A stretch of DNA of 27,182 nt from the NCBI GenBank assembly GCA_035542155.1, contig DATKLX010000039.1, positions 1-27,182 of the forward strand, read 5' to 3'. The notes below the pieces were generated by a model that was not told the origin of the DNA, did not search any database, and worked only from the letters and a program-made list of their open reading frames with translations. Both the position numbers and the translations under genes were made by a program. Position 1 is the first letter of the stretch, and each line of letters begins with the position of its first letter. Below are positions 1-7,371 of this stretch, piece after piece. The DNA comes from DATKLX01 sp035542155 (GTDB taxonomy: Bacteria > Chloroflexota > Anaerolineae > Anaerolineales > Anaerolineaceae).

Positions 1-198
1 GGGATAATGCCGAAAGGTCTTATGACACTGGCAGCAGCGATAGCGATAGACCCAGGCCTCCTCCAAATGAGGATCCCGCACTCGTTTGGCTGTCCCTCCC
101 CAGCGCTGGAAGGTGGTTCCGGCGCAATAGGGACAGTGGTGGGGACGTTCAGTTTGGCTGTACTTGACTTCGGGCAGTTGCAGGAGGACAATGGACAT
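1..198 (-). CDS. Transposase, N-terminal zinc-ribbon part (runs off left edge)
   Basis: An open frame on the minus strand begins at an ATG at 198 and continues past the window edge, giving 66 visible residues. The visible part reads MSIVLLQLPEVK, then a CPYC knuckle, then RYRCCQCHKTFRHYP. Paired CxxC knuckles before a basic segment are typical of the N-terminal zinc ribbon of DDE-type IS transposases; the catalytic domain would lie outside the window. An in-frame TAA occurs 12 codons upstream and no strong Shine-Dalgarno is visible. A plus-strand ORF over the same bases (7-306) has no family character and is read as its shadow. The IS family cannot be named from this fragment. It fits the neighbouring mobile and degraded genes. 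Confidence 0.6.
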   Translation of the reverse strand, partial: MSIVLLQLPEVKYSQTERPHHCPYCAGTTFQRWGGTAKRVRDPHLEEAWVYRYRCCQCHKTFRHYP

Positions 199-200
199 GG

Positions 201-251
201 CAAGCTCGCTTGTAAGAATGATTTTGGCGAATCTATCTTACTGCGAGCTTG
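201..251 (+). terminator. Hairpin with T-run beside the transposase start
   Basis: CAAGCTCGC (201-209) pairs with GCGAGCTTG (243-251), and GTAAG (212-216) pairs with CTTAC (237-241), around a 20-nt loop. The plus strand then reads TTCTTTTTT, so it has intrinsic-terminator form for plus-strand transcription. It sits just upstream of the minus-strand transposase start. It could separate that gene from the rightward methylase fragment, or belong to the IS end. Confidence 0.45.
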
Positions 252-301
252 TTCTTTTTTCAAAACCTACCAGACTTGGGACAGATACTTTAGTAATCCA
301 G

Positions 302-307
302 TATAAT
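302..307 (+). promoter_or_regulatory. -10 box (TATAAT) of the methylase fragment
   Basis: A consensus TATAAT ends 8 nt before the ATG of the methylase fragment. No good -35 hexamer is seen at normal spacing, and no Shine-Dalgarno precedes the ATG. If used, the transcript would be leaderless or nearly so. Confidence 0.4.
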
Positions 308-315
308 TGCTAATC

Positions 316-480
316 ATGCCCCCTGAAATCTCATTGAACTCACCAAACGACCTGGACAACTCGTTTATTTCGACTGGCAGAAGTGATCGAATTGTGAATT
401 CCAATGGATTTGGGAACAAGTTGGCTCCAGAGGATAAGTCCTTTCACGACTGGTACCGGTTTGTACTCTCGTTTCAATGA
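316..480 (+). pseudogene. Truncated DNA methylase (N-terminal stump)
   Basis: Fifty-four codons from an ATG end in TGA. The text includes SDRIVNSNGFGNKLAPEDK followed by FHDWYRFVLSF, which I recall from memory (no search was run) as the conserved opening of a family of site-specific DNA methyltransferases where PPHLV and several hundred more residues normally follow. Here the frame breaks directly after FVLSF, and no continuation is visible on the other side of the recombinase unit. The gene is therefore a remnant, probably cut by arrival of the recombinase element with later loss of the 3' part. In another frame, codons from about 455 to 538 read TGLYSRFNDVRPLDRG up to a stop at 536-538; I do not recognise this. 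Confidence 0.5.
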
Positions 481-594
481 TGTACGTCCCCTTGATCGAG
501 GCAATCTTTTTCAAGTATTACAAGGAGGAAGACACTGAGGTAATTTTCACCCTTATTGATATTTTATGTCGTCGAACATAATAAGTATCCTTCT

Positions 595-2766
595 CTACAA
601 TTGCGGAGTTGAAGAGCCAGTAGGCAAAATATAGAACCGTAATAATTTTCCTGCCCGCAGCCGGAAGATTGTATGCCCTTGGGATTGAGCCCAAGCCAGA
701 ACCTGATCCGGAGGCATCTTCTGAGCTTTGCACAATGTCCGAACGGTCAACATGCGCGGGTCAGGTACGGCACTTCCATTGAGACGGGTTTCAAGCTCTT
801 CGCTCAATTGAACCCACAATACAGAATGGCCCGGATCCCGTTTCCCGGGCAAAAGTCCCATCCGGTACCATTTTTGAATAGCCCCTTGAGAAACTCCTAA
901 TCGCTCCGCGGCTTCGGCGGAAGAGAGATAGGGCCTGTCCTGGCTGCGTAAGGTCTGGGTCTTACACACAAATGTCGAGGGGATCTGGTTGGACTTTCGA
1001 AAGTCCATCACCCGGCGGGCGGTCCAGGGTTTGCCCTTGGCGGTAGGTACCTTCTCCTGGTTGAGACGTTCGGCGATTTCTGCGTCTGTCAGGGTGTGAG
1101 CTAATTCTCGGATGCGATGATAGATATGGGGTGTGCTGAATAAATACTTGGGAATATCCAATTCACTAATGGCCCCACCATACCAATGAATCTGCGCCCG
1201 GATGAGTTTCCCTTGGGTCTGTAGAAAGACCTGCTCAATCAGGCAGCGCAGCAACTCTTTTTTTTCTTCCTGGGTTACTTCTTCGGCATACCAGTATTCG
1301 CGGAGGTGGGCCACCACTTCCTGCATTTCGGCCAGGGTGCTGGTCAGCTCCTGGGGTGTGATCCGCTGAGTTTGGAATTCCCTGCGAGCTGCCTCCAATT
1401 CGACCAGGCTCTGGTTCCATTCCGTTTCCAGGGTTTGCGCCACCAGGCGATTTTCCGGATCGACATGCTCATACCGCCTTCGCGCCAGGTCGGCCTGATA
1501 TTCCAGCCGCTTGAGCTTTTCCTTCCAATTCCGCTCCAACAACCCAACTTCCTCCTTCAGCTTGGCATCATAGACCACCGACTTTTCAAGGGTCTGAGCA
1601 TTCACCACCGTCAGAAACAGGTCCTCGACCAGGGCATCTACGCGGACTGCGCTGGCCCGGTTGCAAATGGGCGCACCAAACCGCCGCTCGGCCGAATCAC
1701 AGGTGTAGTAAGGCATCCCTAGAGTGTAGCGGACGCGCATGCGCCGCCCACAATGTTGGCAAAATACCAATCCAGGTAATAAAGCACTCCCCTTTCGTGG
1801 GGCTCCCTGACTGATCGGATACTGATACCGGTTATTGGTCAAGATTTTTTGGTTTTCCTCAAACTCATCCAGGGTGATGTATCCCGGATGATGTTCCGGG
1901 AGAAACACAGTCCATTCCTCCCGCGGAAGATGCCGCGTATGGACACGATGCGTGAGCGGATCGGTCAGCCGTTGGCGTTTTCCATAACAGTACACTCCGG
2001 CATAGGCAGGATTGAGAATAAAGTTATAGATCATCTCATAGGTTGGTTTGCGCCAGACGGTTTTTCGCTCGAACCCTTTCCGGATGAGCTGATGCGGCAA
2101 ATCCACCTGTTCCTGCACCAAGTAGTGTAGCACGCCCCGAATGGAATGCAATTGGCGGAACAGGTGAAACACCAAATCCATCGTATGACGAACACTCTGG
2201 TCCGCGGAGAGGCGGATCTGGTGCGTTTCTGGGTCGCATTCGAGTCCCACTGGGGTACCCCAGGTCAATTCTCCTCGTTGGAGCTTGCTCAAGCGGCCGC
2301 GCATCATGCGGGCTCGGATTTGATACAGCTCCACTTCCGAGATGGTTCCTTTCAGGCCCAGCAGCAAGCGATCGTTGAAATCCCCTGGATTGTAGAGGCC
2401 ATCTTCATCGGCAATCAGGACATCGAAGGCGGCCGCCAGCTCCAGTAGTTGGTACCAGTCCAGGCTGTTGCGGGCCAACCGGGAGACTTCCAAGCCTAAT
2501 ACCAGCCCAACTTCTCGCAACGCCAGCATAGAAATCAGGCGTTGATACCCGGGCCGGTTGGAGCTCTGCGCGCCTGAGATCCCTAAATCATCGTCGATGG
2601 TCAGGCAGTGGCTGGGAGCCCACCCCAACGACTGAGCCCGGTCGGCCAATTGATATTGGCGTTTCTGGCTTTCCAGATTGTGTTCCACTTGATACGGCGA
2701 GGATTGGCGGACATAAACCACTGCCAACCGGTTCCGGTGACTTTCCAGTACCTCCAGGGAGTTCAT
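595..2766 (-). CDS. Large serine recombinase (y4bA-like)
   Basis: This 723-aa site-specific recombinase cuts and rejoins DNA through a covalent serine intermediate. The N-terminal resolvase domain (about 1-160) has AVVYVRQSS, placing the catalytic serine near residue 22, and the SRLARN arginine motif. A recombinase domain follows (about 170-300). Next come a zinc ribbon opening with CQHCGRRM, a long charged coiled coil (about 390-480), and a C-terminal part with a MerR-like helix (YLSSAEAAERLGVS). An AGGAGG lies 8-9 nt before the ATG. The order of small DUF5372-like ORF, second small ORF and recombinase resembles the y4bD-to-y4bA arrangement of Rhizobium plasmid elements (from memory). The length and intact motifs suggest an active enzyme. 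Its attachment sites are not defined. Confidence 0.85.
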   Translation of the reverse strand: MNSLEVLESHRNRLAVVYVRQSSPYQVEHNLESQKRQYQLADRAQSLGWAPSHCLTIDDDLGISGAQSSNRPGYQRLISMLALREVGLVLGLEVSRLARNSLDWYQLLELAAAFDVLIADEDGLYNPGDFNDRLLLGLKGTISEVELYQIRARMMRGRLSKLQRGELTWGTPVGLECDPETHQIRLSADQSVRHTMDLVFHLFRQLHSIRGVLHYLVQEQVDLPHQLIRKGFERKTVWRKPTYEMIYNFILNPAYAGVYCYGKRQRLTDPLTHRVHTRHLPREEWTVFLPEHHPGYITLDEFEENQKILTNNRYQYPISQGAPRKGSALLPGLVFCQHCGRRMRVRYTLGMPYYTCDSAERRFGAPICNRASAVRVDALVEDLFLTVVNAQTLEKSVVYDAKLKEEVGLLERNWKEKLKRLEYQADLARRRYEHVDPENRLVAQTLETEWNQSLVELEAARREFQTQRITPQELTSTLAEMQEVVAHLREYWYAEEVTQEEKKELLRCLIEQVFLQTQGKLIRAQIHWYGGAISELDIPKYLFSTPHIYHRIRELAHTLTDAEIAERLNQEKVPTAKGKPWTARRVMDFRKSNQIPSTFVCKTQTLRSQDRPYLSSAEAAERLGVSQGAIQKWYRMGLLPGKRDPGHSVLWVQLSEELETRLNGSAVPDPRMLTVRTLCKAQKMPPDQVLAWAQSQGHTIFRLRAGKLLRFYILPTGSSTPQL

Positions 2767-2887
2767 GACGAATGCCTCCTACCTGTTGAAACGCCAGGAA
2801 GAAGAGACGTTCGTGAAGCCTCCGCTGGTTGTGATCCGGGAGTTGTTTCCAAATCTGGGAGATGGTCTCGGGCGACAGGTTGTGCAT
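2588..2887 (-). CDS. Small ORF upstream of the recombinase
   Basis: The ATG at 2887 (or GTG at 2893) follows AGGAGGG with good spacing. The first 40 or so residues (MHNLSPETISQIWKQL, then RRLHERLFFLAFQQV) look like a real helical protein. The frame then runs on for 59 more codons inside the recombinase gene, where it reads as a glycine- and proline-rich shadow. A one-base shift just before the overlap would end the protein at the TGA of the ATGA that starts the recombinase. The natural product may therefore be about 45-50 aa, with this copy frameshifted. Position suggests the second small gene of a y4b-type unit; function unknown. Confidence 0.4.
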   Translation of the reverse strand: MHNLSPETISQIWKQLPDHNQRRLHERLFFLAFQQVGGIRHELPGGTGKSPEPVGSGLCPPILAVSSGTQSGKPETPISIGRPGSVVGVGSQPLPDHRR

Positions 2888-2936
2888 CTTCACTGGCCCT
2901 CCTGTTGGGAGAATGGATCAATACGATCTGTACCAT

Positions 2937-3215
2937 TCAATCCAGCGCAGGGAGGGCAATCCAAATGGTAGTTTGTTTGAAATCGGGAATTGAAGTTGGA
3001 AGAGGAGGGGTTGGAGAAAGCCAGGTAGCTTTGATCTGGTACTGAAACCCAGGGTAATCTAGATTTTCAATCAGACAATAGTGCGCGCGAGAGGCGGGTT
3101 CATAACGAGTTAGCTGAACCTTCTGACCATACAGCGGATGTCCTGGCAGACTAACGTAAACCTCTCTTGGCAGCGGCGATTCTAGACCATCTTGCTTATT
3201 CGGTTGATCGTTATT
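2937..3215 (-). CDS. y4bD/DUF5372-like small protein, start unclear
   Basis: An open frame of 92 codons lies between an in-frame TAA (3216-3218) and a TGA at 2937. It contains VYVSLPGHPLYGQKVQLTRY, a glutamate-rich middle and a TWLSP segment. This pattern resembles small DUF5372/y4bD proteins encoded next to y4bA-type recombinases, where a GHPL-x-G motif is followed by a beta-rich body and a PA-x-WT-like segment. No ATG, GTG or TTG occurs between the TAA and the conserved part; only CTG codons are available. The gene has either lost its 5' end or uses a rare start. It precedes the second small ORF by about 50 nt and reads in the same direction as the recombinase. Confidence 0.5.
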   Translation of the reverse strand, partial: NNDQPNKQDGLESPLPREVYVSLPGHPLYGQKVQLTRYEPASRAHYCLIENLDYPGFQYQIKATWLSPTPPLPTSIPDFKQTTIWIALPALD

Positions 3216-3447
3216 TTACTGGATTGATGTGTTATTCACTCCAGAACCAGATCGGGCGAACTCCTCCCGGTGCTTTCCCACATTATTTTTCTAACCAAAT
3301 AAATTGGTCGAAGTCCGCGCGTATTGTCCTTCATTTCGACAACAGCTTCAAATAGACTGAATTGGAACATAACCCGGCCTGTTTCTGGAAAACAACTATT
3401 CCATACAACCACAAGAACGTTTAAGGGGAGGGGAGTTCCTCCCTCGC
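3216..3447. other. Non-coding junction between recombinase unit and hrcA promoter
   Basis: No convincing gene is seen. A 62-codon plus-strand ORF (3167-3355) and a 32-codon minus ORF (3236-3334) lack family features. TTCGACAACA at 3335-3344 matches, in inverted orientation and with one change, TGTCGTCGAA at 567-576 beyond the recombinase stop; these could mark element ends. GGGAGG (3426-3431) and CCTCCC (3438-3443) form a small hairpin just before the hrcA promoter. Confidence 0.4.
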
Positions 3448-3476
3448 TTGACTACTTTTCGCAGACGTGATATCAT
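3448..3476 (+). promoter_or_regulatory. Sigma70-type promoter of the hrcA operon
   Basis: TTGACT (3448-3453), a 17-nt spacer and TATCAT (3471-3476) form a near-consensus housekeeping promoter. The expected start of transcription is at about 3483, immediately before the CIRCE operator, as in classical HrcA-controlled operons. Confidence 0.8.
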
Positions 3477-3489
3477 CAATCACAGATAT

Positions 3490-3516
3490 TTAGCACTCAA
3501 AGGTCGAGAGTGCTAA
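3490..3516 (+). promoter_or_regulatory. CIRCE operator (HrcA binding site)
   Basis: TTAGCACTC, nine spacer bases, GAGTGCTAA: a perfect match to the CIRCE consensus. It lies between the predicted start of transcription and hrcA. HrcA dimers repress there until heat or unfolded protein titrates GroEL. The operon is therefore autoregulated. No second copy is seen in the window. Confidence 0.97.
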
Positions 3517-3556
3517 ATTGGTGAAGAGGGCTGAGGAATCTTTGAAGGGATCAATT

Positions 3557-4591
3557 TTGAACGAAACTACCGACCGCCAACGCTTCCTGCTGACCCTGGT
3601 GATCCACGAGTACGTCAATCAGGCGCAGCCAATTGGGTCTAACCACCTGGTCGAGCGCTATCACCTCGAATTGAGCTCGGCCACGGTGCGCAACGAGCTG
3701 GCCGCCCTGACTGAGATGGGCTATCTGCGCCAGCCGCATACCTCCGCCGGCCGGGTGCCCACGGAGGAAGGCTACCGCTTCTTCGTTGGCCGCCTGGTCG
3801 AGCAGAGCGAGCTGCCGGCCACCACGCGCCGGACGATCAGCCACCAGTTTTACCAGATTCGCCAGGACGTGGAGCAGTGGATGCGCCTGGCGGCTTCCGT
3901 CCTGGCTCATCAGAGCCGCGCTGCGTCGCTGGTCACCGCGCCGCACGCCGAGCAAGCGCGGGTCAAGCACCTCGAGCTGATCGGCATCCGCGGCCGGCAG
4001 GTGCTCCTCGTCCTCGTCCTGGTCGGCGGGGAGCTCCACCAGCAGATGCTCACCCTTCCCGAGCCGGTTTCTCAGGAGCAGCTCAGCGCGGCGGCCAACC
4101 ATCTGACCGGGCTGTGCCAGGGCAAATCACCCGAGGAGCTCGGCGAGCTGGACAGCCAGCTCTCAACCCTCGAACAGGACGTGCTGGCCCTGATCATCCG
4201 CGATATGAGCTCTACCACCGCCAGTGTGGCCGGTGAAGTGTTCCTCGATGGGCTGACCAACGTCCTGTCCGAGCCGGAGTTTTCCGGCAATGAGGACGCC
4301 CGCCGGGCGCTGCGCCTGCTCGAAGAGCGCTCGATGCTCGAAGACCTCCTATCGCGCACCGTCATGACCAGCGGGGTAGACGGCGTGCAGGTGCTGATCG
4401 GCGGCGAGGGGACCTGGGAAGACCTGCGCCAGTGCTCGGTCATCCTGGCCCGCTACGGCGCGCCGGGCCTGGCCACCGGAACCCTGGGGATCCTCGGCCC
4501 GATGCGAATGTCCTACGGCAAATCGATTTCGACGGTGCGCTTTTTGGCCGGCCTCCTCTCCGACCTGGTCGCCGAGACGCTGGTGGATTGA
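3557..4591 (+). CDS. hrcA: Heat-inducible transcription repressor HrcA
   Basis: HrcA represses heat-shock operons by binding CIRCE. The protein opens with DRQRFLLTLVIHEYVNQAQP, the winged-helix start typical of the family, with ELSSATVRNELAALTEMGYL as recognition region and HTSAGRVPTEEGYRFFV behind it. A GAF-like dimer domain makes up the remainder, ending with GPMRMSYGKSISTVRFLAG near the C-terminus. The frame is open from a TTG at 3518, but that codon abuts CIRCE and leaves no ribosome site. The TTG at 3557 has GAAGGGA six nt upstream and gives 344 aa, the normal family size, so I prefer it. It is the first gene of the hrcA-grpE-dnaK-dnaJ-prmA cluster. Confidence 0.93.
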   Translation: MNETTDRQRFLLTLVIHEYVNQAQPIGSNHLVERYHLELSSATVRNELAALTEMGYLRQPHTSAGRVPTEEGYRFFVGRLVEQSELPATTRRTISHQFYQIRQDVEQWMRLAASVLAHQSRAASLVTAPHAEQARVKHLELIGIRGRQVLLVLVLVGGELHQQMLTLPEPVSQEQLSAAANHLTGLCQGKSPEELGELDSQLSTLEQDVLALIIRDMSSTTASVAGEVFLDGLTNVLSEPEFSGNEDARRALRLLEERSMLEDLLSRTVMTSGVDGVQVLIGGEGTWEDLRQCSVILARYGAPGLATGTLGILGPMRMSYGKSISTVRFLAGLLSDLVAETLVD

Positions 4592-4726
4592 AGTTTGCAA
4601 CGAGGAGGATTCCCCAGTAACTAACTATCAGAGCAACGAATTGACTTCGTAACGGTTCCCGAATTTCGGTTCTCGTACACTTGTGCTCTGTGGTGAAAAT
4701 TTTGTACTTTGGGAGGATTTGGAAGT

Positions 4727-5332
4727 ATGGGTGAAGAAAAAAAGAGACAAAGAAATTCGCAAACGCACCCGGATCCGGATGTGGAGCCAACCGCTGAGAC
4801 GGCATCGCCCCTCAATGGCGTAGACCAGAATTCGATGATTGAGGAACCTTCGAGTATTTCCCTGGAGGAATACGAAGCCATGCAGAACGAGCTGGCTCAG
4901 GCTCAAAGGAAAGCCGACGAGTTCTTCGACGGCTGGCAGCGCGAGCGGGCGGATTTCTCCAATTACAAGCGCCGCGTGGAGCGCGAGCAAAGCCAGATGA
5001 CGCAGAACATCACCGGCAACGTCGCCAGGCAATACCTGGCCATCCTGGATGACCTGGAGCGGGCGCTCAAAACCCGGCCTACCAGCGGTGAAGGCGCCGC
5101 CTGGGCCGATGGGATCGAATTGATCGTCCGCAAGTTTCAGGGGATCCTGGAATCCCAGGGGATCCAGCGCATGGATGCCGAGAACGAGATGTTTGATCCG
5201 GCGCGACACGAGGCAATATCCCACGAAGATAGCCCTGACCATCAGAGCGGTCAGATTATCGAAGTCGTTCAACCAGGCTACCTGATGGGCGATCGAGTTC
5301 TTCGTCCCGCTCTCGTCCGGGTAGCACGCTAG
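4727..5332 (+). CDS. grpE: Nucleotide exchange factor GrpE
   Basis: GrpE releases ADP from DnaK and so resets the chaperone cycle. The 201-aa product has an acidic, disordered N-terminus (about 1-50), a long coiled coil containing GWQRERADFSNYKRRVEREQ, and a C-terminal beta wing with FDPARHEAISHEDS and GYLMGDRVLRPALVRVA, all hallmarks of the family. The ATG at 4727 follows GGGAGGA; an upstream in-frame TTG (4709) overlaps that site and is rejected. It lies 135 nt after hrcA, a gap in which I see only weak promoter-like matches, and 10 nt before dnaK. Confidence 0.95.
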   Translation: MGEEKKRQRNSQTHPDPDVEPTAETASPLNGVDQNSMIEEPSSISLEEYEAMQNELAQAQRKADEFFDGWQRERADFSNYKRRVEREQSQMTQNITGNVARQYLAILDDLERALKTRPTSGEGAAWADGIELIVRKFQGILESQGIQRMDAENEMFDPARHEAISHEDSPDHQSGQIIEVVQPGYLMGDRVLRPALVRVAR

Positions 5333-5342
5333 GAGAAAAACA

Positions 5343-7259
5343 ATGGGAAAAGTCATTGGCATAGATCTGGGTACGACCAACTCCGTAGTCGCCGTGATGC
5401 AGGCGGGCGAGCCGATGGTGATCCCCTCAGCCGAGGGCGAGCGCCTGGTCCCGTCGGTGGTCGCGGTCAATAAAAATCACGAGCGCCTGGTCGGCCGCGT
5501 CGCGCGCAACCAATCGATCGTCAACTCCGAGAACACCGTGTTTTCGATCAAGCGCTTTATGGGGCGCAAGTACGATGATCCTGAAGTCCAGCGCACGATC
5601 AGCCGGGTGCCGTATAAAGTCACCAAGGCCCCCAACGGCGACGTGCGCGTGGTCCTGGATGGCAAAGAATATTCCCCACCGGAAATCTCGGCGATGATCC
5701 TGGCCAAGCTCAAAGCCGACGCTGAAGCCTACCTGGGCGAGCCGGTGACCCAGGCAGTGATCACCGTCCCGGCCTATTTTAACGATGCCCAGCGCAACGC
5801 GACCAAAGACGCAGGCAAGATCGCCGGCCTGGAAGTCCTGCGCATCATCAACGAGCCCACCGCTTCCTCCCTGGCGTATGGATTGGACAAGAAAAAGAAT
5901 GAAATTATTGCCGTGTACGACCTGGGCGGCGGCACCTTCGATATCTCTGTCCTGGATGTGGGCGACGGTGTGTTCCAGGTCCGTTCGACCAGCGGCGACA
6001 CCTTCCTGGGCGGCGATGACTTCGACCAGCGGGTGATGGATTACCTGGCCAGCGAGTTCCAGCGCGAAAACGGGATCGACTTGCGCAAGGACCGCCAGGC
6101 GCTCCAGCGCCTCAAGGAGGCCGCGGAAAAGGCTAAAATCGAGCTCTCCAGCACGATGCAGGCCGAGATCAATCTGCCTTACATCACGGCGGATGCCTCG
6201 GGCCCCAAGCACCTGGTGACGACCCTCACCCGCGCCAAGCTCGAGCAGTTGACCGGCGACCTGATCACCCGCTCGCTGGACCCCGTCCGGCGCGCGCTCT
6301 CCGACGCTAACCTGAAACCCTCCGAGATCAACGAAGTGGTCCTGGTGGGCGGCATGACCCGTATGCCCGCGGTTCAGGATGCCGTGCGCCGCGAGTTCAG
6401 CAAGGACCCGCACAAGGGCGTCAACCCGGATGAAGTGGTCGCCATCGGGGCGGCCATCCAGGCCGGCGTGCTGGGCGGCGAGGTCAAGGATATCCTCCTC
6501 CTCGACGTTACCCCGCTGACCCTGTCGGTCGAAACGTATGGCGGTGTGGCTACCCCGATGATCGAGCGCAACACCACCGTCCCGACCCGCAAGAGCCAGA
6601 TCTACTCGACCGCCAGCGACGGGCAGACCCAGGTGGAGATCCACGTCCTGCAAGGCGAGCGCCCGCTGGCCCAGGACAACAAGAGCCTGGGAAAATTCAT
6701 CCTCGACGGTATTCCCCCTGCGCCGCGCGGCATGCCCCAGATCGAGGTAACGTTCGATATCGACGCCAACGGCATCCTCAAGGTGACGGCCCAGGACAAG
6801 GCCACCAATCGCTCGCAGCACATCACCATCACCGCCTCTTCGGGGTTGAGCGAAGCCGAAATCGAGCGCATGCGCCGCGAGGCCGAGGCCCACGCCGATG
6901 AGGACAGGCGCCGTAAGGAGCTGATCGAGGCTCGCAACCAGGCCGACAACTCCATCTACGTGGCCGAGAAGACTCTCAAAGACCTGGGGGATAAAGTCCC
7001 CGGAGATCTCAGGCAGCAGGTCCAGGATGAGGTCGCGAAGCTGCGCCCGATGCTGACCAGTGATGACATCGAGGCGATCCGCCGCGAGACGGACAACCTC
7101 AACCAGCTCGTTCAAAAGGTAGGTGCCAGCGCCTACCAGCAGCCGGGCGGGCCCGCCGCAGGCGGCCCGGGGGCCGGCACGCCTCCGCCCGACCAGGGCG
7201 GCCCATCGTCCGGCCCAACTGGCGAGGATGTGGTCGACGGCGAATTTAAAAGTGTGTAA
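5343..7259 (+). CDS. dnaK: Molecular chaperone DnaK (Hsp70)
   Basis: DnaK is the ATP-dependent cytosolic Hsp70 that binds exposed hydrophobic peptides and works with DnaJ and GrpE. The 638-aa sequence has phosphate loop 1 (GIDLGTTNS, residues 5-13), the phosphate 2 motif YDLGGGTFDISVLD, the adenosine motif VVLVGGMTRMPAVQ, the linker DILLLDVTPLTLSVET, a substrate-binding beta domain and a helical lid. The tail is glycine- and proline-rich and ends in EDVVDGEFKSV, close to the usual C-terminus. AGGAGAAAAACA precedes the ATG. Long antisense ORFs over the gene (for example 5427-7295) are codon-bias shadows. Confidence 0.98.
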   Translation: MGKVIGIDLGTTNSVVAVMQAGEPMVIPSAEGERLVPSVVAVNKNHERLVGRVARNQSIVNSENTVFSIKRFMGRKYDDPEVQRTISRVPYKVTKAPNGDVRVVLDGKEYSPPEISAMILAKLKADAEAYLGEPVTQAVITVPAYFNDAQRNATKDAGKIAGLEVLRIINEPTASSLAYGLDKKKNEIIAVYDLGGGTFDISVLDVGDGVFQVRSTSGDTFLGGDDFDQRVMDYLASEFQRENGIDLRKDRQALQRLKEAAEKAKIELSSTMQAEINLPYITADASGPKHLVTTLTRAKLEQLTGDLITRSLDPVRRALSDANLKPSEINEVVLVGGMTRMPAVQDAVRREFSKDPHKGVNPDEVVAIGAAIQAGVLGGEVKDILLLDVTPLTLSVETYGGVATPMIERNTTVPTRKSQIYSTASDGQTQVEIHVLQGERPLAQDNKSLGKFILDGIPPAPRGMPQIEVTFDIDANGILKVTAQDKATNRSQHITITASSGLSEAEIERMRREAEAHADEDRRRKELIEARNQADNSIYVAEKTLKDLGDKVPGDLRQQVQDEVAKLRPMLTSDDIEAIRRETDNLNQLVQKVGASAYQQPGGPAAGGPGAGTPPPDQGGPSSGPTGEDVVDGEFKSV

Positions 7260-7270
7260 TCGTACTCCGA

Positions 7271-7316
7271 ACCATACCAATTTTCCGGCGCCCATGCGCC
7301 GGAAAATTGGTATGGT
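7271..7316. repeat. Perfect 21-bp hairpin between dnaK and dnaJ
   Basis: Bases 7271-7291 and 7296-7316 are exact reverse complements around the loop CCAT; the stem centre is TTCCGGCGC/GCGCCGGAA. No T-run follows, so it is not a standard terminator. In mRNA it would form a very stable stem 12 nt after the dnaK stop. It could protect dnaK mRNA from 3' decay, lower dnaJ expression, or be a small repeat insertion. Confidence 0.85.
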
Positions 7317-7338
7317 GTATGATTACTGGTGTATGATT
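7313..7338 (+). repeat. Two tandem 12-nt direct repeats
   Basis: TGGTGTATGATT occurs at 7313-7324 and again at 7327-7338, overlapping the 3' base of the hairpin stem. It lies in the leader of dnaJ. The duplication may be a footprint of slippage or of the event that placed the hairpin. Confidence 0.7.
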
Positions 7339-7371
7339 TCTGATTGAACAGGATGATGGTAGAGAAAGCTC

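Noticed and set aside
3167..3355. 62-codon plus-strand ORF before hrcA
   Set aside because: No ribosome site or recognisable features, and it lies opposite the DUF5372-like frame.
3518..3556. Upstream TTG/GTG start for hrcA
   Set aside because: It abuts CIRCE, leaving no room for a ribosome site; the TTG at 3557 has GAAGGGA and gives the normal length.
5427..7295. 622-codon minus-strand ORF opposite dnaK
   Set aside because: It mirrors dnaK exactly, has no family motifs and arises from GC-rich codon bias.
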